A DNA stretch of 64,000 nt from Acidobacteriota bacterium (GCA_025463135.1 JAOAPY010000013.1:62001-126000); one strand, 5' to 3'; shown: positions 26,322 to 35,265, numbered from the stretch's first letter. A program made the numbers and translations. Notes: a model not told the origin generated them from the sequence alone.

Positions 26322-27800
26322 ATGGAAACGCCGGCCGCGAGCGATGGATTAGGTAAAGCGCCCCAGACTTTCCTTAACATTCCACGCTACTCCTACTATG
26401 CCCTGGGCGTGCTGACGGTCGTCAATTTTCTGAACTACATTGACCGCCAGATATTGCCGGCAGTGGCGCCTTTGATGGCTGAGGATCTCCATCTCAGTGA
26501 TACAGAGATTGGCGCGATGGAGGCGGCGCTACTGCTTTCGTTCACGATTCTGGCCCCGCTATTTGGACGTCTGGGGGACCGCTATTCGCGCACCAAACTC
26601 ATGGCCACGGCGGCGGTGCTCTGGAGTATAGCCAGTGCCTTGACCGGCATGATGGACCACTCGCCCGTCTTACCGGGCCCAATCCATTTCAACGTGCCGG
26701 TCGTGCAATTTACGCTTTCGCTTTCGGGCGTGGCTATCTTGCTTTGTCTGGTGCGGGCCACGGTCGGCGTCGGCGAATCGTCCTATTCAACGATCACGCC
26801 AAGTTTGATTGCCGACTATTTTCCTCCCCAGCGGCGCGCGACGGCGCTCGGCATCTTTCAGGCAGCCATCCCCATGGGTTTTGCCCTCGGTTACGTCATC
26901 GGTGTAATCCTGGCGCGGTATTTCGGCTGGCGCCTTGCCTTTATGATCGTCGGGTTGCCGGGACTGATCACTGCCGCCTTCGTATGGAAACTGAGAGAGC
27001 CGGTCCGCGGCGCCTATGACCGTGACTCTCATGCTTCACGAAGCGAAGATCACAACATCGGGGCCGCCGTAACTCTGTCAACCGGATCAACAGGATCAGG
27101 CGAATCATGGCTCCGGACTTCCTGGCGGATCATTCGCACGCGCGATTGGTTTCTTTGTACCGCCGGTTACACGGCCCTGACTTTTGTGCTGGGGGCCTTT
27201 GCCACGTGGGCCAACATCCTGTTAGTCCGCGATAAGGGGATGTCAGTCCAGGGGGCTGGTGTCACGCTGGGCGTGGTGATACTGATAGCCGGAGCGGCGG
27301 GCACTTTTGGTGGCGGTTGGTTGGCCGATCGCGTGGCGCGCAAAAGGCATAACGCTTACTTTCTGGTCTGCGCGGCCAGTAGTTTTTTGGGAATCATTCC
27401 GGCTTTCATTTCCCTGTCCGCACGAAATCCTTACGTGTTCATACCGGCGATATTCCTGACGGTGCTTTTCCTCTTCACTAACAACGCACCCTTCCACGCG
27501 ATCCTCGTAAACAGTGTTTCCGCGACGGTACGCGCTACGGCGGTGGCGTTGAACATTGTCGCCATTCACATCATGGGTGACGTCATCTCGCGTTTTGGCG
27601 TCGGCGTCCTTTCTGATTCACTCGCTGCCGGCCGCGTGCGGATCTTGAGTTCGCTGGCGCGCGGTGTTGGCATAGATCCGATAAGTGGTCACTTGACGGC
27701 AGCATTATTGGTCGTGCCGTTTGCGCTGCTCATCTCAGCGTTGTTTTTTTTGTGGGGCGCGGGAAAGCCAGGACAGAAAGCAGTAGCCAGTAGGCTGTAG
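26322..27800 (+). CDS. Major facilitator superfamily transporter, spinster-like
   Basis: A 492-residue inner-membrane transporter with 12 predicted helices. The cytoplasmic loop 2-3 motif LFGRLGDRYSRTKLM and RATVGVGESSYSTITPSLIADYF are typical of the spinster-type MFS branch, and the second half repeats the motif as GGGWLADRVARKRH. ATG at 26322 follows a GAAAGGA site. Substrate cannot be inferred from the sequence. It follows the phosphatase-superfamily gene in the same direction by 52 bases and may be co-transcribed. Confidence 0.9.
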   Translation: METPAASDGLGKAPQTFLNIPRYSYYALGVLTVVNFLNYIDRQILPAVAPLMAEDLHLSDTEIGAMEAALLLSFTILAPLFGRLGDRYSRTKLMATAAVLWSIASALTGMMDHSPVLPGPIHFNVPVVQFTLSLSGVAILLCLVRATVGVGESSYSTITPSLIADYFPPQRRATALGIFQAAIPMGFALGYVIGVILARYFGWRLAFMIVGLPGLITAAFVWKLREPVRGAYDRDSHASRSEDHNIGAAVTLSTGSTGSGESWLRTSWRIIRTRDWFLCTAGYTALTFVLGAFATWANILLVRDKGMSVQGAGVTLGVVILIAGAAGTFGGGWLADRVARKRHNAYFLVCAASSFLGIIPAFISLSARNPYVFIPAIFLTVLFLFTNNAPFHAILVNSVSATVRATAVALNIVAIHIMGDVISRFGVGVLSDSLAAGRVRILSSLARGVGIDPISGHLTAALLVVPFALLISALFFLWGAGKPGQKAVASRL

Positions 27801-27826
27801 GCAGACGGCAGATGAGACGAAGCAGA

Positions 27827-28141
27827 TTAGCTTGCGGTCTTTCTACCGCGCACGGCGGGTGCCTTCTTCAGGCATTCTCTCGAGCAGTAAGAAGTTGAAT
27901 CGGCGTTGAAAGCACGACTGAGCGGGATCCACGTATTACATTCCGCGCAACGAATCAATTTGCTTTTTGAGACTTGCGAATCGCGTCCAAACTCATTCGT
28001 GGACGCGTTCGCACGCGGGTCGATCGTGCCTCGCAAAGCGCTTAACAAGCGACTCAACAACTGGATGTAAGGCCGCAACCGCCGGTAAAGAAGCCAGCCG
28101 AGAAGCGCTATTAGCGCCAAAACGATTAATAACTTTATCAC
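27827..28141 (-). CDS. Small membrane protein with C-terminal zinc-ribbon-like motif (PP0621-like)
   Basis: A 104-residue protein: one N-terminal membrane helix (residues about 2-19, IKLLIVLALIALLGWLLYR), an arginine-rich juxtamembrane region, and a C-terminal CAEC...YCSRECL pattern (two CxxC/CxxxC pairs) like a small zinc ribbon. The layout matches the PP0621-type family of unknown function. Nine bases separate it from the upstream small gene on the same strand, suggesting an operon. Confidence 0.75.
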   Translation of the reverse strand: MIKLLIVLALIALLGWLLYRRLRPYIQLLSRLLSALRGTIDPRANASTNEFGRDSQVSKSKLIRCAECNTWIPLSRAFNADSTSYCSRECLKKAPAVRGRKTAS

Positions 28142-28150
28142 TGGAAGAAA

Positions 28151-28441
28151 CTATCTTTCCTCGCGTTTGCCTTCGTCGGCTCCGTCAGCAGAAGCGACAT
28201 AGGTCACATCGACGGCGCGACGTCTTGGCGCGGGGTCCGAAGACCGGCGACGCGGGACAGATTGCCGGGCCCGGCGATCGATGCTTCCCGCCGGCAGCCC
28301 CCGACCGTGCACTGCCTCTTCCAAAATGCGAGTTATTTCCTGGGAGAGAGTGCGGTGTTCCGCCGCGGCACGCCGTCGCAGCGATTCTTTGAGGTGGTTG
28401 GGCACATAAGCCCCGATGAAAACTCCTTTACGGTTTGCCAT
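28151..28441 (-). CDS. Arc/ribbon-helix-helix-like small DNA-binding protein
   Basis: A 96-residue basic protein. Residues about 8-44 (VFIGAYVPNHLKESLRRRAAAEHRTLSQEITRILEEAV) match the strand-helix-helix plan of Arc-type antitoxin/regulator proteins. The second half is a disordered Arg/Asp-rich tail. It precedes the zinc-ribbon membrane gene by nine bases; no toxin gene lies next to it. A transcription-regulator role is likely; its operator is unknown. Confidence 0.75.
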   Translation of the reverse strand: MANRKGVFIGAYVPNHLKESLRRRAAAEHRTLSQEITRILEEAVHGRGLPAGSIDRRARQSVPRRRSSDPAPRRRAVDVTYVASADGADEGKREER

Positions 28442-28491
28442 CGTTTCTGGTTTTCTCCTTCAACTATGTTGAGTCAGTGAGGTTTCCGATC

Positions 28492-28556
28492 CTGATCTCA
28501 AATCTAAGATCTTCGATTTCAGATCTGAGATTTGAAATACAGATTGAAATCCAGGC
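28492..28556. repeat. Heptamer-type repeat (AGATCTC/AGATTTG family), inverted
   Basis: tgatctcaaatctaagatct and agatctgagatttgaaat form a hairpin-capable block just beyond the 3' end of rnpB. Units share the AGAT(C/T)T(C/G) heptamer of the arrays at 47255-47345 and 42782-42893. Confidence 0.6.
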
Positions 28557-28567
28557 GCCATGCAAAG

Positions 28568-29019
28568 TAAGAGCAGGTCTGTAAGCCGAATTCTGTGCTC
28601 CAGCCGAAGCCGGAGCGGCGATCATTCATCTAGACCATTTGTTACCAAATGGTTCGAGCGACCTACCCGGAGGTCGTATCCCGATATATCGGGATTTGGG
28701 CGGGCAGCCCTGGTTGACGCCTCCCTATTTGGTCTTGCACCGCGAGGAGTTTGCCTGGCCGCGCGTGTCACCACGCACGCCGGTGCGCTCTTACATTAAG
28801 CCCCTTTGGGGCCGCACCATTTCACCCATCACCCCGGTTATGTGGTTTTGAGATTTCAAAGAAATCCCTGGCCAACCGGTAGGCTGGTATCTTCTCTGTT
28901 GCACTTGTCGTCATCCGAACTTTCGCTCAGATGCCCCGCCGTTAGCGGGCTCGCTGCCCTGTAGTGTTCGGACTTTCCTCTCCTGGATTGCTCCAGCAGC
29001 GACCGCCCGACCTGCTCTC
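28568..29019 (-). ncRNA. rnpB: RNase P RNA, bacterial type A
   Basis: The minus strand carries the catalytic RNA of ribonuclease P, which removes 5' leaders from tRNA precursors. The P1 helix closes the molecule perfectly: GAGCAGGTC at 29017-29009 with GACCTGCTC at 28579-28571. Conserved blocks appear in order: GAGGAAAGTCCGAACAC in CR-I, a GGTGATGGGTGAAA-like region, GCGTGAGAG/GCAAGACC-like CR-IV (GGTGCAAGACCAAATA), the P15-P16 loop, and the 3' block ACAGAATTCGGCTTACAGACC. Total length near 450 fits type A. The ends are set by the P1 helix and may be off by several bases. Confidence 0.95.
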
Positions 29020-29036
29020 TCATTGCAAGGCAGCGC

Positions 29037-29045
29037 ATTATAGCA
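29037..29045 (-). promoter_or_regulatory. Extended -10 promoter of rnpB
   Basis: On the minus strand TGCTATAAT (29045-29037) is a perfect -10 hexamer with the TGn extension. It lies about 18 bases before the P1 helix of rnpB, the right distance for the RNA start. No good -35 hexamer is spaced 17 bases away, consistent with an extended -10 type. Confidence 0.6.
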
Positions 29046-29117
29046 AACGAGTGTTCAACCGGTACAGTAAAGCTCAATCTCCTTTCAAACCGGGATAAAT
29101 ATATTCAAAACACGAAA

Positions 29118-29786
29118 TCAGCCAAAGTATTTCAGACCCACGCGCAGGTTGTAAACGAGATGGGAAGGTAGAGAAAGCGCGAGCAAGACTGATAGGACTG
29201 TGTGTGATAAGGCCGGCGCAAAAAGGTTGGGAGCCCGCTGATAAACGGCGGCCCAGAGCAAACCGCCCATCAGGGTCAAGCCGGTCAACAATGGATTGGG
29301 TAGGTGTACCGCGCTAAAGATCACTGCCACCAGGAGAATACTTTTCAGGCCGATGCCTGCCGCCAGCTGTGCTCTGCGATTGATAAAGCCCTGGAGGGCG
29401 TACTGTTGGAAGAGCGCCCACAAAGGCACCGTTAGAAAGCGGGGTCTGAACGGAGCGAAACCAAACTGGCGACCTCTCATGAGCCAGGCAAGCACCAGAA
29501 TCAGCGCACCTGCCATGATTGTCGGCAAGACCAGCAGGCGTACCGCGGGCAAGAAGTTATCAGTGCGAAACCCCAGGTCCCTCAGACTCTCTCCCCTTTG
29601 ACGATGTGAGAAAATCATGAATGCGAGGGCGAGAGCAACGGGAATCGCGCCCACGATCTTGCTGTTGCCTACAAATGCGAGCACAACCCACTCGGCTATC
29701 AAACATGAGATGACGACAGAAAGAATCTCCCAGCCTGCCAGGGCCCGGTCGATATTTTCGTCTTTGTTACTCTCGTGAGAGGTCAT
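29118..29786 (-). CDS. CPBP-family intramembrane protein with altered catalytic motif
   Basis: A 222-residue membrane protein with about seven hydrophobic segments and the CPBP (Rce1/ABI-like) domain from about residue 120. In active members motif 1 is EExxxR; here the place is FQQYALQGFINRR, i.e. Q127-Q128 and Q132, so the metal-binding/catalytic Glu pair and the Arg are absent. The later motifs SAVHLPNP and PALSHTVLS, with their histidines, remain. The codons read CAA CAG, so this is a real feature of the sequence. It is probably not a protease, or uses different chemistry. It follows a small secreted-type gene by 13 bases. Confidence 0.84.
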   Translation of the reverse strand: MTSHESNKDENIDRALAGWEILSVVISCLIAEWVVLAFVGNSKIVGAIPVALALAFMIFSHRQRGESLRDLGFRTDNFLPAVRLLVLPTIMAGALILVLAWLMRGRQFGFAPFRPRFLTVPLWALFQQYALQGFINRRAQLAAGIGLKSILLVAVIFSAVHLPNPLLTGLTLMGGLLWAAVYQRAPNLFAPALSHTVLSVLLALSLPSHLVYNLRVGLKYFG

Positions 29787-29799
29787 CGGATTTCTCTAA

Positions 29800-30249
29800 T
29801 CAGAATGATTTGTCTGAGAGCGGGTGCAAAGCGCCGTCGACAGCAACATCGAACATAATGGGATCACCCACCATTTGCAGTGTTTGCTGAGCGGCTCGTC
29901 TGTTTGCGTGCAACGCATAAACTCGGGCTTGATGGCGACCTGGACCGAGGGACAAGTCAAACTTGAAGCCATGCCACTCATCACTGGCCCATCCGGCCGC
30001 GGCAACATCCGGTCTTGATTGATTCGCCGTGCCGCTGGTTACAAATTTTCCGTCGATGAAGAGCTGCACTTCCAGCCGTTCCCAGGGGTCGGCTTGATTG
30101 ACGGCCCAGCCGGCAATGCTGTGCGGCTGAACTTCTCCCCAGCCATGAAAAGAAGGCGGGAACGCGGACAAGTAGAAGCTCACCGCGAGTACCGCGACCA
30201 GAATGGTTTCAGCAATTGACTTGCCTATCAGCGCATGGACCAGTTTCAT
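29800..30249 (-). CDS. Membrane-anchored protein with a beta-sandwich-like module, unknown function
   Basis: A 149-residue protein. The ATG at 30249 is preferred over one at 30261. An N-terminal membrane segment (about residues 8-30) is followed by a beta-rich module whose pattern GWAVN.....ERLEVQLFIDGKFV....N.SRPDVAAAG...HGFKFDLSLGPGRHQARVYAL resembles repeats found in several extracellular and polysaccharide-linked bacterial proteins. It is 13 bases upstream of the CPBP gene on the same strand, suggesting a two-gene operon near the polysaccharide-export genes. Confidence 0.7.
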   Translation of the reverse strand: MKLVHALIGKSIAETILVAVLAVSFYLSAFPPSFHGWGEVQPHSIAGWAVNQADPWERLEVQLFIDGKFVTSGTANQSRPDVAAAGWASDEWHGFKFDLSLGPGRHQARVYALHANRRAAQQTLQMVGDPIMFDVAVDGALHPLSDKSF

Positions 30250-30307
30250 ATGGCCGCGCATTATAGCAACGAAGGGATCACTACAGAACCGGAAGTGTGA
30301 GAGTACG

Positions 30308-30470
30308 ACAGGCTGCCGGGCTGTTGCCGTGGTCGCCGCTCTACCGCGAAGGATCTGCAGTCCGGCAGCCCGCAGTACAAAGTTACGGGCACGATTAGAA
30401 AGCGGAATTGTCCGCCGAGCTTCGCGACTCTTTCAACGCGCCGGCGCACAGGTGCGCTATCTAAACGGAC
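30308..30470. repeat. Compound palindromic region
   Basis: Two elements are packed here: caggctgccgggctg near 30309 faces cagtccggcagcccgcagtac near 30358 (related to copies near 17745, 55950 and 57770), and ccggcgcacaggtgcgc near 30439-30456, with flanking atctaaacgg, belongs to the CGGCGCACAAGTGCGC family. No coding frame is credible. Confidence 0.5.
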
Positions 30471-30500
30471 CATGATCGTAAAACAGCTCGCAGTACAAAA

Positions 30501-31775
30501 TTATGGAGTGTGGAGAAAGTTACCCTTACTATCGCGATAGAAGATGGAGTGTTTTGTTTGCGTAGCAAGGTTCAAAGTGCCGGCTCGGCGTGAACGCACG
30601 GAGATCTGCAGGACCTTCGTCTCACCCGGTTGGACCAGCGGCAGCCGGAAGGTAAGGACTTGTTTCTGCGCGACCAATTCCTGACGAACGGGCATTGGAT
30701 TCGAGGTAACATAATCCAGTGCCCCATCAAATTCACCGCGCACAGTGAGATCCTTCGCGGCTCCTCTTCCTTCGTTGACGATGATCAAACGATAAGAAAC
30801 GGCGCCATCAGCCGCACTGACGCCAGTCGTCTCTTCGATTTGCAAACGCAATAAAGGAACTTCAACTTTTGAAACTAACGTGCCGGGATCCCTGGCCGGC
30901 TCATTCATGAGTTTAGGGGACACAGAGAGACGTTGGGCAGAGAGACTGGTCGTGGCCGGCTTTTCAACCAGGGGTTGATTAACTGTTGAGGCGCCATTCA
31001 TCGATACTTGTCGCGCAGCCGGCTTCGCTGCGGCAACTGCTTTGTCCGGTCGCGGGAGTGAATCAGTGGAGGCAGTTAACCCTTTGACATTTTCAGCTCC
31101 GCGCGCGATCGGGATCTCAAGAGATGACGGCAGAAATAGCCCGGAAGCTCCGGTTCCTTTGACGTCGGTTGGCTTTCCTGATGCCGGCGCTCTCGGTATC
31201 GAACCGGCGCCGGCGATGGGAGCGACCGCTTTCTGCTCTGGGATTGCCGGCCTAATCGCAACTGCTTTACCAGTTGCCGGAACCAGGGCTTGGTCAGCTT
31301 CCGGCATCGAGACGGCTGCCGGTTGGTTGACTCTTGTTTCCAATCCAGTACGCGAAGCGGCGACCGACCTGGCGTAATTCTGCCGCCCTATCCGCAACTC
31401 CTCCTCGTAAATTCCGAGCATCGCGGTATCAGGAAGAGTTTTTAGACGCAGTTCGATCTGCTCCGCATTGGCAAGGTCAGCCTGGGCCAGGTAACAGCGA
31501 CCCAACCACAATAGCCCCAGGTCTTTGATAAGACTGTGTGGATACTGATCCAGAAATTGCTTGAGAACAACTACGGCCTCGCTGTACAGCCCCTGGCCAT
31601 GCAGGGTCTGACCTTTGATGAACAGCGCCTGCTCAGCTTCAGTCAGCTGAGCTTCTTCAACAGCTTGCGGGGAAGCTTGCGCGATCACAAAGCTGAAAGC
31701 CACCAACGAGGATGATGCGAGCAACACTGCCAGGGCCCGCTTTCGCGATCTCACGGTTGCAGATCCTTTCATCAT
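30501..31775 (-). CDS. Exported TPR protein with C-terminal CARDB/DUF11-like beta domain
   Basis: A 424-residue protein. A signal peptide (about residues 12-34) is followed by two TPR-like helical repeats (TEAEQALFIKGQTLHGQGLYSEAVVVLKQFLDQYP...), a long low-complexity Ala/Pro/Ser linker, and from about residue 310 a beta-sandwich resembling DUF11/CARDB repeats (SYRLIIVNEGRGAAKDLTVRGEFDG). It is 8 bases downstream of the polysaccharide-export gene. A periplasmic or outer-membrane-associated role in exopolysaccharide export is likely from context. Confidence 0.8.
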   Translation of the reverse strand: MMKGSATVRSRKRALAVLLASSSLVAFSFVIAQASPQAVEEAQLTEAEQALFIKGQTLHGQGLYSEAVVVLKQFLDQYPHSLIKDLGLLWLGRCYLAQADLANAEQIELRLKTLPDTAMLGIYEEELRIGRQNYARSVAASRTGLETRVNQPAAVSMPEADQALVPATGKAVAIRPAIPEQKAVAPIAGAGSIPRAPASGKPTDVKGTGASGLFLPSSLEIPIARGAENVKGLTASTDSLPRPDKAVAAAKPAARQVSMNGASTVNQPLVEKPATTSLSAQRLSVSPKLMNEPARDPGTLVSKVEVPLLRLQIEETTGVSAADGAVSYRLIIVNEGRGAAKDLTVRGEFDGALDYVTSNPMPVRQELVAQKQVLTFRLPLVQPGETKVLQISVRSRRAGTLNLATQTKHSIFYRDSKGNFLHTP

Positions 31776-31783
31776 GATTTGAG

Positions 31784-32818
31784 TTAGCGACTTTCGCTCA
31801 TCGCCACGCGATCACCCGCCTGCAGGATTGGATCAGGAATCTTCCCTTCCTCAATCTGGCGCAAGTTGTACTCACTGGTTGTGAGGCGACCGTCAGTGCC
31901 CTGTCGCGCCACTTTAACTTTGGCGCCGGCGGTACGGGTAACTCCGCCACTGGCAAGGATGGCCTGCGTCAGCGTTAACCCGCCATGAAATATTTTTTGA
32001 CCCGGTGAATTCAATGCTCCGCCCGTGTAGAAAAATACTGTCGGCTCTGTTGGCGGGGCGATCACCTTGATCACATCGCCCGGCATTACCAGAGTCGCGG
32101 CCGAATTCTGATCCCTAAGCTCGATGTTGATAATTGGAACTCCGGCGCGGGTGATAGTAGCCTTGAGGGCTTCGGATCGAGGTCTGGCCTCGGCAAGTAC
32201 TACATAAAGGGGGGTTGCTTCGCGTCGCAGAAACCTGGCGCCGGGATCGAGAACGAACCCGGTCACGATCACACTGTGGCTCGAATAGTCGCGAACCTTA
32301 ACGGCAACTTTTGGATTATCCAACACCTTGATGCGCACGCGCAGTTGGTCTGCTATCTCATCAGCTGTTAAGCCGACGACCGGCATAGGCGCATTCGAAA
32401 GCGGATAATCAAGTAGGCCTCCCTCGAGTACGGTGAACAGCGTAGACCTGGCTGACGGCACATCCATCAACTGCACGTCCAGCACGTCTCCAACACCGAC
32501 TCGATAGATTTGATTTAGAGGCACCGGCAAAACAGGAGCGCTTGTAGAAGCACTGGTTCTGAGACGCGTCATGCTGACATCACTTGCCGGCGCGGCATTC
32601 TTTGCTGCCACGTGATTGAGGGACGGGGCAGATCGGAGAGAGCTTGAATCCACCGCGGCCCGGGTGTTCCCCAAGACTCGCGCGCGTCCGGCGCTCGCAG
32701 ATTCATCGGCCCTGAGCAGGTCACCGGGTTGAACCACGACTGATTCCGAGTTGACCTGTGCCGACACCGAGACCAGGCTAAACAGCGCAACCGCAAATGC
32801 CAATATCAACTTACTCAT
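31784..32818 (-). CDS. Polysaccharide export protein with SLBB domains (Wza-like)
   Basis: A 344-residue exported protein. Signal peptide (residues about 1-20), a ~75-residue low-complexity segment, then the polysaccharide biosynthesis/export domain beginning YRVGVGDVLDVQLMD and two SLBB-type modules (VIVTGFVLDPGARFL..., VFFYTGGALNSPGQKI). This is the fold of the Wza/OPX outer-membrane channel, although no lipobox cysteine is present so it is not an obvious lipoprotein. It is the first gene of a two-gene operon with the TPR protein. Confidence 0.88.
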   Translation of the reverse strand: MSKLILAFAVALFSLVSVSAQVNSESVVVQPGDLLRADESASAGRARVLGNTRAAVDSSSLRSAPSLNHVAAKNAAPASDVSMTRLRTSASTSAPVLPVPLNQIYRVGVGDVLDVQLMDVPSARSTLFTVLEGGLLDYPLSNAPMPVVGLTADEIADQLRVRIKVLDNPKVAVKVRDYSSHSVIVTGFVLDPGARFLRREATPLYVVLAEARPRSEALKATITRAGVPIINIELRDQNSAATLVMPGDVIKVIAPPTEPTVFFYTGGALNSPGQKIFHGGLTLTQAILASGGVTRTAGAKVKVARQGTDGRLTTSEYNLRQIEEGKIPDPILQAGDRVAMSESR

Positions 32819-33121
32819 CTTTTTACCCCTGTATTTGAACCTGTAAAGCGCAAAATCTGCTCCCCTAGCAGAACTGAGGAAACTCCCTGCTTTACTAAAC
32901 CACTAAAGCGGCTGTTTTCTCAGAACTTTGGGCATCTTTCCTGAGTGGATTTGCGCCGAAGGCGGGTGAGCTGAGAGGAGGAGCTCTAAATGACTGGACT
33001 CGGGTCCGCAATTGGTTACCACTCGGTTATAGCTTCCGCTACGAACAGAGAACTAAGGAACCTCTGATCCTCTAGTCACGTTGGCGGATGGTAAGAACAG
33101 CACCGCGATCCTCATGTTCTG

Positions 33122-33321
33122 AGGCCCCGAAGGGGCCGGGATTCAATAGCCATGTCCGTAAGGGCGTGGTAAAGAATGCCAGCCCATGTGTTGAGGCCCG
33201 AAGGGCCGACACTTATTGTAGATTATCCCCCTCATTCCGCACCTGACGGCGCTCACTCATTTTAGAACAGCATTCCACGCCCTTACGGACGTGGCTACTG
33301 ATTGCCGGCCCCTTCGGGCCT
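33122..33321. repeat. MITE-like inverted-repeat element, 47-48-bp arms
   Basis: The left arm (33122-33169, with aggccccgaaggggccggg then tagccatgtccgtaagggcg) and right arm (33275-33321) are near-perfect reverse complements. An internal copy of the motif ggcccgaagggcc at about 33195-33207 lies in the core. The element is about 200 bp and non-coding, in the 620-base gap between the polysaccharide-export gene and ptsI, which otherwise shows no gene. Confidence 0.72.
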
Positions 33322-33438
33322 AAGGGCTCACCTTAGTCCTACGATACGACTCCTGAGAACCTTAAAGCCTGGACTTGACCCGAACTTCCTAATCAATGTT
33401 GTTGCGAAGTGACGGCAGCGATTGAATCCAACCGGTCG

Positions 33439-35265
33439 CTAACGCTCGCGGTCTTGCATATGATCGACTCGTTGCTGCGTTTTCTTTGCCGGCAAAGTCC
33501 GGGGCGGGAATAGCTGTGGCCAGCGAGCCAGAAAGCGCTCTCTCACAATTTCTTCAACCTCGTCCGCGGTTGCGCAGGCCAGGCATTCAGTGGCGATGGC
33601 GACAGCATCGCGCGAGTCGATGCCGTTCAGCACGCGCGTCACACGGGGAATCGATGAAGGAGTCATGCTCAAATCGGTGGCCCCAAGACCGACCAGGACC
33701 ACCGCATAGGCGGGCGTCGAAGCCATCTCGCCACAGACAATTGCCGGAATGGCCGCATCGCGCGCCGCTTTCAGAGTACGGGAAATGCTCTCCAAAACCG
33801 CTGGATGCAACGAGCGAAACCAATCGGCAACCTTGTCATTGCTGCGATCGACTGCCAGGACGTACTGCACCAAATCATTGGTTCCGAGTTCAAAGAAGTC
33901 CACTACCCTGGCGATCTTTTCCGCGGTGAAAACCGCGGATGGCACTTCAATCATGGCGCCCACGCGCACCGGGCCACAGTCTTCATTTTCCTTTTCAAGT
34001 TTGGCTCGCTCCTGGGTAATGATTTCCCTGGCGCGCATGACGTCAGAAACATCCGCAACCATCGGCAACACGATATCCAACTGCCCTTTTGCTGCTGCCC
34101 GAATAATCGCCCGCACCTGAGTGCGCAAAACTGTCTCGTTGAGCAAGCAAAAACGGATCGCGCGCAAGCCCAGCGCCGGATTGCGCTCCGAATCAGCTAC
34201 TGAGTCCCCGCCCTTATCACCGCCCAGATCAAACAACCGCACCACGGCGCCATTCTCTCCGGCGAGCTCAGCCACTTCGGAATATGCCCGATACTGCTTC
34301 TCTTCGGAAAGCATCACGCCCGGTTGCGCCAGTAAGAATTCCGATCGATACAAACCAATGCCGAGCGCGCCATACTTGCTGACTCCGGCAAACTCAGCCG
34401 GTAACTCAACGTTGGCTCGCAGTCTGACTTGAAGACCGTCACTTGTTAGCGCGATGCCGGTTCCGCTGGCCGGCGCTGCGGGCCGCGCACCCGCACGTCT
34501 TTGAATCTCAGCCAGGCACTGCGCAATCGTTGCGTTTGACGGGTGGAGGACTACTTCACTGTTGTAAGAATCCACGACGATTCCATCGCCGGTGCGCGCA
34601 TGCTGGCACAGGTCCTCGAGACCAACCATGGCGGGAATCCCCAAACCGCGAGCAATGATCGCAGTGTGCGAGGTCCAGCCCCCTGCGTCGGTCACAATGG
34701 CGCGCGCATGTCCGAGATCGAGCTCAGCCACCGCCGAAGGAAGTAGATCCTCGGAGACAATCACAGCCTCTTCAACCAAATCCAGATAAGCCGGCCGTTC
34801 CCCGCTCAAGGCTTCGAGCACTCGATGTATGACGTCTTCGATATCCGAACCGCGTTCGCGCAGGTAGTCGTCCTTGATTTCGGCATAGACCGAGAGCAAG
34901 CGATCGCCGAGGACTTTGACGGCCCATTCGGCGTTGGCCCGTTTTCGCGTTATGAAGTTTTCGATCTCTTCGCTGAGCTTGCGGTCTTCGAGCATGAGCA
35001 GGTGGGCGTCGAAGATGTAGGCATGGTCCTGGCCCATCAGGTTCGCTGCACGATCCTTGATGGCAAGCAACTGCGTCTTTGCCTGATCGACCGCCTCCCG
35101 AAACCTTTTTATCTCGCGGGCGACATCCCCGACTTCAATGCGGGCCGGATAGACGTGTTTCGTACCGCGGTGAATGCGCAGCACCCGCCCAAGGACCAAA
35201 CCTTCAGAGACGCTCAATCCCTGCCAGCGCCTCTCTGCAGGCTTTGATGACGCATCAGCAATCAC
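33439..35265 (-). CDS. ptsI: PTS enzyme I (phosphoenolpyruvate-protein phosphotransferase)
   Basis: A 608-residue cytosolic enzyme that takes phosphate from PEP and passes it to HPr. The swivelling domain holds the active His in GGWTSHTAIIARGLGIPAMVG; the C-terminal TIM barrel has LYRSEFLL, the RLFDLGGDK motif, MIEVPSAV and NDLVQYVLAVDR..NDKV, with the PEP-binding Cys near IVCGEMAS. The start GTG overlaps the HPr stop (GTGA), so it is coupled to HPr and the IIA gene. With no sugar-specific IIB/IIC genes in the cluster, a regulatory role is likely. Confidence 0.95.
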   Translation of the reverse strand: MIADASSKPAERRWQGLSVSEGLVLGRVLRIHRGTKHVYPARIEVGDVAREIKRFREAVDQAKTQLLAIKDRAANLMGQDHAYIFDAHLLMLEDRKLSEEIENFITRKRANAEWAVKVLGDRLLSVYAEIKDDYLRERGSDIEDVIHRVLEALSGERPAYLDLVEEAVIVSEDLLPSAVAELDLGHARAIVTDAGGWTSHTAIIARGLGIPAMVGLEDLCQHARTGDGIVVDSYNSEVVLHPSNATIAQCLAEIQRRAGARPAAPASGTGIALTSDGLQVRLRANVELPAEFAGVSKYGALGIGLYRSEFLLAQPGVMLSEEKQYRAYSEVAELAGENGAVVRLFDLGGDKGGDSVADSERNPALGLRAIRFCLLNETVLRTQVRAIIRAAAKGQLDIVLPMVADVSDVMRAREIITQERAKLEKENEDCGPVRVGAMIEVPSAVFTAEKIARVVDFFELGTNDLVQYVLAVDRSNDKVADWFRSLHPAVLESISRTLKAARDAAIPAIVCGEMASTPAYAVVLVGLGATDLSMTPSSIPRVTRVLNGIDSRDAVAIATECLACATADEVEEIVRERFLARWPQLFPPRTLPAKKTQQRVDHMQDRER

